From Plazaster borealis (lineage: Eukaryota > Echinodermata > Asteroidea > Forcipulatida > Labidiasteridae): DNA of 64,000 nucleotides. Location: assembly GCA_021014325.1 (NCBI GenBank), contig CM037467.1, forward strand, positions 12,228,773-12,292,772, in the 5' to 3' direction. Within the stretch, counting starts at the first letter, position 1, and the number at the start of each line of letters is the position of its first letter. The notes under the pieces are model-generated. The model did not search any database. It saw only the letters and a list, made by a program, of their open reading frames with translations, and was not told the DNA's origin. Positions 58,660-64,000 of the stretch are shown here, piece after piece. Position numbers and translations under genes: made by a program.

Positions 58660-58993
58660 CACTGCAAAAACTGGGGTGTGAGGGTTCCGGGTCTTGTATA
58701 AGCTTATGCTTTTTACCTGGATCCCTCGTACCATTTATGTTATTCTTTAAATATGCATTGTTAATCTGTTCTTGAGAATATTAGGCCTATACAAAATAAA
58801 CCAAACCAAACCAAACCAAACCAAGAGAGAATCAAAATTAACATCATAGGTTGTTAAAATAACACCAATGTAACTGTTTTGGCAGATTTTAGTGTTATTT
58901 TAACATCCTATTGTGTGAATTTTGATATTTTTTTCCCGGTGACTGTTTGTGACAAAACCTAGGGTGTCAATTTTACCACCCCAGTTTTTGCAG
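58660..58993. mobile_element. Family A MITE, copy 7, with LINE-tail insertion
   Basis: It starts CACTGCAAAAACTGGGGTGT, is interrupted, then resumes at about 58824 with AGAGAATCAAAATTAACATC. It ends CACCCCAGTTTTTGCAG. About 40 bases of the usual left arm (the GACACCATGGGTG to ATAGATACC part) are missing at the junction. Confidence 0.85.
58680..58823 (+). mobile_element. Truncated LINE-like 3' end with (CCAAA)n tail
   Basis: GGGTTCCGGGTCTTGTATAA, GCTTATGCTTTTTACCTGG and a tail of five CCAAA/CAAAC units. A short 3' UTR-like segment with a pentameric tail fits a severely 5'-truncated non-LTR retrotransposon. No coding part. Confidence 0.55.
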
Positions 58994-59032
58994 CTGACGC
59001 TGTGCTTGCACTTTCATTTAATAACGTAAGAC

Positions 59033-59301
59033 ACTGACGGTAAAAAGATGGTCATTAAGTGGAAAACTTCACATGAAATATGTTTGCTTCAAATGCTATT
59101 GACAGAAAAAATGAGTTAAACAATTAGTGTTGTTCTCGAGGGACCGAAACCCGACGTAATTTTGTCACTTTTTTTTTAGTCCGAGGACTGATGGAGCTTT
59201 AAACCTTTCACAGGTTTGTTATTTTAAGGATGTTGGGTCACACAAAGTGCGGATACACCCCGGTCTTTGACAAATTACCAATGTTGGTCGCGTGCTTTTA
59301 A
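59033..59301 (-). mobile_element. Diverged family C relative, copy 9
   Basis: It keeps TTCACAGGTTTGTTATTTTA, ATGTTGGGTCACACAAAGTG, GGTCTTTGACAAATTACCA and a right end GTGCTTTTAA. It shares GAAATATGTTTGCTTCAAATGC with copy 8 in altered form, so copies 8 and 9 form a subfamily. Confidence 0.5.
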
Positions 59302-59384
59302 GAGTGCGATGGAAAAATCGTGCCGGTGGTGCAACGATTTAATTCCAGTGAAGTTTCCGGTTCAACCACTCATCGTCTCCTGAA

Positions 59385-59785
59385 GGGGTCTGTGTACGTT
59401 TGGTAATGACTCTGAAAATGAATGGCAATAAAAACTTACTTGGTAAGAAGTACAGCAGCTTTGGATTTTATTAGTATAATGCATTTTGAGAAACTTTTCA
59501 CTTCGAAGTACTGCGGTTATGGAAAAAGATATTACTTTTTATCCCCCAAAAAAATTTGATATGAAAGCGTAACTGTAGTAACTTTTCTCAGATTGTGGAT
59601 TCCAATTGCAGATTATTATTCCTGCGTGGACACAACCGCTCCAGATTTTCAGCAATATCTCAAAAACGCTACCACCTTTTGAAATGAATTTTTCACAGGT
59701 TAGTTGTATGGTATATATCTACAACTATATAGGATTGAAACAAACAAATTGGTTCCAATTGCCAAACGTATACATTCCCTTTTAA
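59385..59785 (-). mobile_element. Diverged family C relative, copy 10
   Basis: Left GTACGTTTGGTAATGACTC and CAATAAAAACTTACTTGGTA, and right TTTTTCACAGGTTAGTTGTA and CAAACGTATACATTCCCTTT then TTAA match family C in order. The middle is strongly diverged and lacks the TTCTTGCAAGAA hairpin. Confidence 0.5.
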
Positions 59786-59857
59786 GCTTTGTCGCTTAGG
59801 AATCCCTGCTTGGAGAGATCTGTCATAACTGGGTCTCGATTTTCTTGTTATTGAATT

Positions 59858-60068
59858 GTCCATCCACTAATATCCATCCACTATATCCATCCACTAATAT
59901 CCATCCACTAATAGTCCATCCACTAATATCCATCCACTAATATCCATCCACTAATATCCATCCACTAATATCCATCCACTTGTATCCATCCACTAACATC
60001 CATCCACTAATATCCATCCACTAATATCCATCCACTAATATCCATCCACTAATATCCATCCACTAATA
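59858..60068. repeat. 14-bp minisatellite, about 14 copies
   Basis: TATCCATCCACTAA repeats with little variation (one ACTTG, one ACATC, one TAGTCC, one short unit). It is bounded by unique DNA and does not encode anything. Confidence 0.95.
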
Positions 60069-60906
60069 ATATTTAATTTGGACATGTCCTTCTTTTAAAT
60101 GTGAAACAAATTGACTGTTCGTTTTAATGCGCCATTTTCTAATCCCAAATGGTTTTGCTGAGATCGCGTAAACGTCGGTAATTACTTCTTGCACTTATTC
60201 AGTATTCAGTGAGAAGCGTTGTCGCGTCAAGCTATGGGTTCCGCGTTGCGTCTATCACGCACCCCGCAGGTTATACGGAGTTGAAAATAGACCAGTTTGT
60301 ACATACATCCTGGGGGAAAAAAACGCGACTGAAAAGCAAATTGTAACAACGAGTATACTAGCCTTTACCGGCCGCTTGAACACGTCTCAACTTTCATGAA
60401 GCATTCACAACGAAGACGTAGAGGTCAAAGTTCATGCTAACAAAGCCAAGAGATGGCCTCCCACTCAGCAATAGGCGTAATGTGGATAAAAGTGACAACC
60501 TTAATGTTTTGTTTGACTGCATCCACGAAAAGAAAACTACATTAATGTTGGCACAAAATGAAGTTGAGACAAAATAGCAATAATACCTGCCACGCCACTG
60601 TGTCAAACGGTCATAATGCATTAACTTTGTCTGTATTCGTAATGATCAGACTACCCTCAACTCGCATTCATGCATTCCTAAACCTCCCAGACTCTCTCTC
60701 TCTGCTAATTTCCCCTTTTTGCCGTCTGAGATAATATCCCCCCTCAATACACAAAGCCACAATAGCAATCTAGCCCCGCGCGAAGGAAATGAACTCGGTT
60801 TCAAAGCGTAAAGAATACCAACGGGGTTTCTGTGTGTGTAGGGGATATTTATGTTGCATGTTAATGTTGATGCCTCGTGATGTCAAATCCACGTTGAGCG
60901 TGCCTG

Positions 60907-60925
60907 GGCCCGACTCGGTCGGGCC
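60907..60925. repeat. GC-rich hairpin
   Basis: GGCCCGAC and GTCGGGCC are perfect inverse arms around TCG. Confidence 0.7.
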
Positions 60926-61204
60926 ATCAATCAAATTTGATATTGAATAATTTATTGGACGTGGTTGTTGACTGAATGTCTTTATATTCCTTAACATGCA
61001 TGCCGTTAAGGACGGCTGCTGGGCCCTCCGGATCCATCAAAGAAATCGATAGGAAAACATGTTTTTGAAAGATGAACAGTAGCTGAAAAAGTGGCAGGTC
61101 TTTAGAAAATAAAATGTAGATGATGTACAATTTTCTCATCAATTTGATTTCGGTTTTTTAGTTTATTTGTTTACGGTACTTTAACGGTCATTCTCAGAGT
61201 TGTA

Positions 61205-61242
61205 TTGTTGTTGTTGTTGTTGCTGTTGTTGTTTGTGTTGCT

Positions 61243-61273
<31 letters not shown>

Positions 61274-61298
61274 TTGCCGCTGCAGCAGCAGCAGCAGA
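61205..61298. repeat. (GTT)n/(GCT)n tract turning into (GCA)n
   Basis: GTT and GCT units run to about 61273, then after TTGCC the sequence becomes GCTGCAGCAGCAGCAGCAG. The CTG and CAG runs are inverse to each other and would fold into a triplet hairpin. Confidence 0.88.
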
Positions 61299-62521
61299 TT
61301 TTCGGGTTCGGCCTCAATGTCCTAGATGAGGCCTTATGTAATTTGTTTTGAGGGGGAAGCTATGTTTAAAGCAATGTTTAAGTTTTTGCAAAGTTATAAT
61401 GTCCCTTTTTGTCAGCACCCCCTTCTTATGAGAAATCATACAGTACACGATTTAAATGCATACATCTGGTATCTAGTACCGTTCCTTTAAAATGTTGAAA
61501 GTAGTTTTGTGTGATTGAATCCAGGTATGTTGAATGAATAGAATCGTCAGGTTGGGGATGGCTTGAGCCCCCCCCCCCTACCTCTGGGTGCACTAGCTCT
61601 TTCTGACTCAGTTAAAATAGTAGCTCTAGAGCCGTTTCCATGGCGAAACCAATTTTATCGCTCTCACACTAATCAGCATAACCAAACTGCAGGGGAACTA
61701 AAATCTATCGATGGGGGAAAAACATGTTTCCGTCATATCAAATATAGTTCGGTAAAATATCAAACAAAATCAAGAAGGAAAATTTAGAGTAAATGTGTTT
61801 TGACGTACGGGCAACATCATTTTGTTTATTAAATAATGCAGGCGGTTCGTGATTTTTTCTTCTTTTTCCCGTACCCTACATCAATAATTGCTTTCGTCCA
61901 GCGATACATTCTTGATTTCAAGAAGTACCCGGCAGTGCCATTTACCATTAGTTCTTTTGAGATATTTACGCGGTTAATCAAAACATCAATCTGGAATGTT
62001 TTCCGATTGGGCATACCTTATTCCATCGACGTGCGCATCCTACGACGCCGCCATAAAATACTTATATCTTAAATCGTTCTTGAAACTCTAAATTCGACGG
62101 TGCCTGCCCTCGTTAGGCTACCGTTAATTGCAATTCCAAACGGCAGCGTGCGGAGGGAATTGCCGGTCGCCAATCTTTAACTCGACCTGACAGCTCACGT
62201 ACATTCTTGAGTCGTCCCAACGAAATAAAACATGAAACTCACATAGCACTATATAGCAAACACTTCCCATTTAAAATTGTTGACAATAAGTCAATTTTAT
62301 ACAATTTATTTTAGGATACACAAAACATTGCTGTGGAAACTCATAACATGCAATATTTTTTGGCGTAGAGTAATTTTCGTTTAATTTCTGGACAAGAAAT
62401 TCTAACTCAATAAAAAGGTTTTTATAGGTCGCATTATTTACTACCCTATATTTTATTACTCCCCACCACCCACACACCCCAAGAACTATAGTATGATTTC
62501 TATAAACCCGGAGCAAACTCC

Positions 62522-62562
62522 AAAGATGGCGTGCGAATGACGTCATTGGTGCGCCATTTGAA
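62522..62562. promoter_or_regulatory. Dyad of CRE flanked by ATGGCG motifs
   Basis: AAAGATGGCG, then AATGACGTCATT, then GCGCCATTT form an imperfect dyad centred on a perfect CRE (TGACGTCA). AAGATGGCG resembles the YY1 site often found at housekeeping promoters. A further CCAAGACGGCGGC lies near 62680. It suggests a promoter region for the short frame downstream. Inference only. Confidence 0.35.
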
Positions 62563-62771
62563 CGGTGAAAATTGCAAGCATCTTTTGTGGAGTGCCCTGT
62601 ATCATTTACCTCCATATATAACCGTTGCAGTATTAAAGAGAACAGCCGTTCTCCTCTTTCTGTTAGCCTTTTGGGCGTTTCCAAGACGGCGGCTTTGGTT
62701 CCGGCATCCGCGCATCCGCTCCGGGTTCGGTTTAATGTTGAAACACCGTGCAAGTGTACACTGCTCCACAT

Positions 62772-62921
62772 ATGAGCGAACCGGAGCCGGAGCCGGAGCC
62801 GGAGCCAAACTCAATGTTTGAAAAAAAAGTCCAAGTTGTTAAGTCACCCGTGTGGGTGGGTTGTGGTGGGGGGGAGACTTCTGAACACAAATACATATCT
62901 TTAACCGATGAAGGCCGTTGA
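62772..62921 (+). CDS. Short Glu-Pro-repeat reading frame, uncertain
   Basis: An ATG at 62772 opens a 49-residue frame starting MSEPEPEPEPEPNSMFEKK. The EP repeats come from a (GGAGCC)n microsatellite at about 62781-62806. The upstream 250 bases are GC-richer and contain CRE and YY1-like motifs, as at a promoter. A possible donor GTGGGT at 62856-62861 would end a 28-codon exon in phase 0. Against it, an upstream ATG near 62733 opens a different frame across the same DNA, and the Gly-rich end looks random. It could be the first exon of a gene running out to the right, or chance. I do not recognise it. Confidence 0.22.
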   Translation: MSEPEPEPEPEPNSMFEKKVQVVKSPVWVGCGGGETSEHKYISLTDEGR

Positions 62922-64000
62922 GTTGTGAACAAAAACAAATTTTCTATAAAATTCTCTCAAATGTGTAACTCAAGCGAAAAATAAAATGTCAACTACCTTT
63001 TTATAGATGGAATAAATAAGAAAAGTAATATTTGATATCAAAGCCTGATCGGATTCCAAATCGAGAATTATTTCTTTGTCTCAATCCGCTAAATGTCATT
63101 AAGTTCAATACGTGAGGAAACTTCCGTCAAAGGGAACCATGAAAATCCGTCAAAAGTCTATTATTTCTGAGTTATCCATTTTTAATATACTTTATTGGGG
63201 GAAAGGCTCGCATGGGAAATCTGGAGTCAGTTCAATCTGTTTTTTTTTTGTATGGATTAGAATGATTCCTCACGTTTAAAACCAGGTAATTCCCAAAAGT
63301 GTTTCAGTGATTATAGCAAGTTTTGCAGTATGAGTTCGCAGTATTTTAGCTTGTTCGTAAAAACTTAACGAGACTGGCGTTTATTTATGTATTTGTTATC
63401 ATTTTTGAGTGAAAAATAGAACCTGCAACCCATCGATCCCAACTGACAATTGATTTACAATAAAGTATTTAGTACGTTCTCTCATGGAGAAAGAAACCCT
63501 ACATGGTTCTCTCTACCTCTATGTGTCTCTGTCTCTATAGAGGGCCTATGGAATAAAGTGCTGCACCTTATACAATTGTTCAAACAAAACCATAGAGGAA
63601 GACTCAATTAGAACTACACCACGCATGAAAGCGCTTAACATCGCTATGTCACATCCGCTAATTGGATAAGAACGCAAGGGTAGAACGGAAATCTACTGCT
63701 GACCTCAAATCCCACCAAATTTCCATTTCTGCGACCGCATTATTTCTCCGTGCGACCTAGTTTTCCCATTCCGAAGTAGATAATTCCACGTTGTGGGCAT
63801 GTTTTCATACGGTCGCGGGAAATGGATTTCTATTCGCAAAGCTGTTTTTATACGATGAGGTCCGGTGGGGCTGAAACGGGGTGTTCAGACGGGAGGTCCA
63901 AAGTGCGAACGGCCACATTAAAGAGTTGTTCCACCTTGAACAAAAATTAACAAGTATGAAATTCGCTGAACCTGTGAAAGGCTTAAGTTCAGCGCATCAA
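62922..64000. other. No gene recognised
   Basis: AT-rich sequence with GC rising in the last 250 bases. No supported coding, RNA or mobile-element feature. Confidence 0.35.

Larger units (their letters stand above)
60069..62521. other. No gene recognised
   Basis: Frames at 60394-60621, 60770-61142, 61563-61787 and 61836-62072 have no known domain. Holds a GC-rich hairpin and a CTG/CAG tract, listed separately. The 166-residue minus frame (62271-62771) is the longest in the window but has no recognisable domain. Confidence 0.35.

Noticed and set aside
59858..60068. Array of regularly spaced repeats considered as CRISPR-like
   Set aside because: The units are head-to-tail 14-mers without spacers, in a eukaryotic genome.
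62271..62771. 166-residue minus-strand frame, the longest in the window
   Set aside because: No recognisable domain, promoter or splice signals, and it overlaps other open frames in both directions. Its upstream end overlaps the plausible plus-strand promoter region.

Overview
This is a eukaryotic nuclear window, AT-rich, with no recognisable complete protein-coding gene. It most likely comes from a marine deuterostome invertebrate, and I favour an echinoderm (sea-star type). That rests on remembered repeat families, not on a search: TTAA-flanked MITEs beginning AGGCACTG, near-palindromic elements ending in CACTGCAAAAA, Leu-tRNA-headed SINEs with (ATT)n tails, and hammerhead-like motifs of the Penelope type. 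No rRNA, CRISPR array, operon or viral gene was seen.

Most of the explainable sequence is mobile-element debris. Family A (about 220-240 bp near-palindromes, YA target duplications) lies near 13.2, 19.3, 22.7, 25.9, 52.5, 54.5 and 58.7 kb. A related family B lies near 4.3, 6.3 and 25.8 kb. Family C (about 350-380 bp, TTAA-flanked) lies near 1.6, 6.4, 16.3, 28.7, 38.8, 41.5 and 43.9 kb, with diverged relatives at 51.8, 59.0 and 59.4 kb. Family D is a palindromic MITE with 3-bp CAG/CTG duplications at 11.6 and 33.0 kb. A 971-bp TTAA element at 24.1 kb has subterminal inverted repeats and a broken THAP zinc-finger reading, and may be a relic relative of family C. Leu-tRNA-derived SINEs lie at 5.1, 11.4-12.0 and 45.6 kb, with partial copies at 24-25 and 51.6 kb. 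LINE remains are 3' tails (3.6, 10.9, 50.45, 58.7 kb) and two decayed reverse-transcriptase motifs at 48.1-48.3 kb. Hammerhead-like cores are at 1.0, 18.1, 38.1 and 57.4 kb; the last keeps the whole core.

The insertion history can be partly read. Several elements sit inside one member of a local duplication, so the other member is a natural empty site (28.6-29.4 kb; 51.0-51.7 kb). Two copies of one SINE have each been hit by a different DNA element at almost the same internal position. One A element lies inside a B element, and another carries a LINE tail that replaced part of it. A third has a very recent 230-bp tandem duplication, or an assembly error.

Weak signs of genes: a TATA box followed by a GTAAGT donor near 0.25-0.33 kb and again near 26.55-26.63 kb; a likely first coding exon at 50343-50403 with a good start context and a GTGAGT donor; and a GC-rich CRE/ATGGCG dyad at 62.52-62.56 kb upstream of a short Glu-Pro-repeat reading frame. 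None can be named. The window is probably intergenic or intronic DNA holding the 5' ends of one or more genes.
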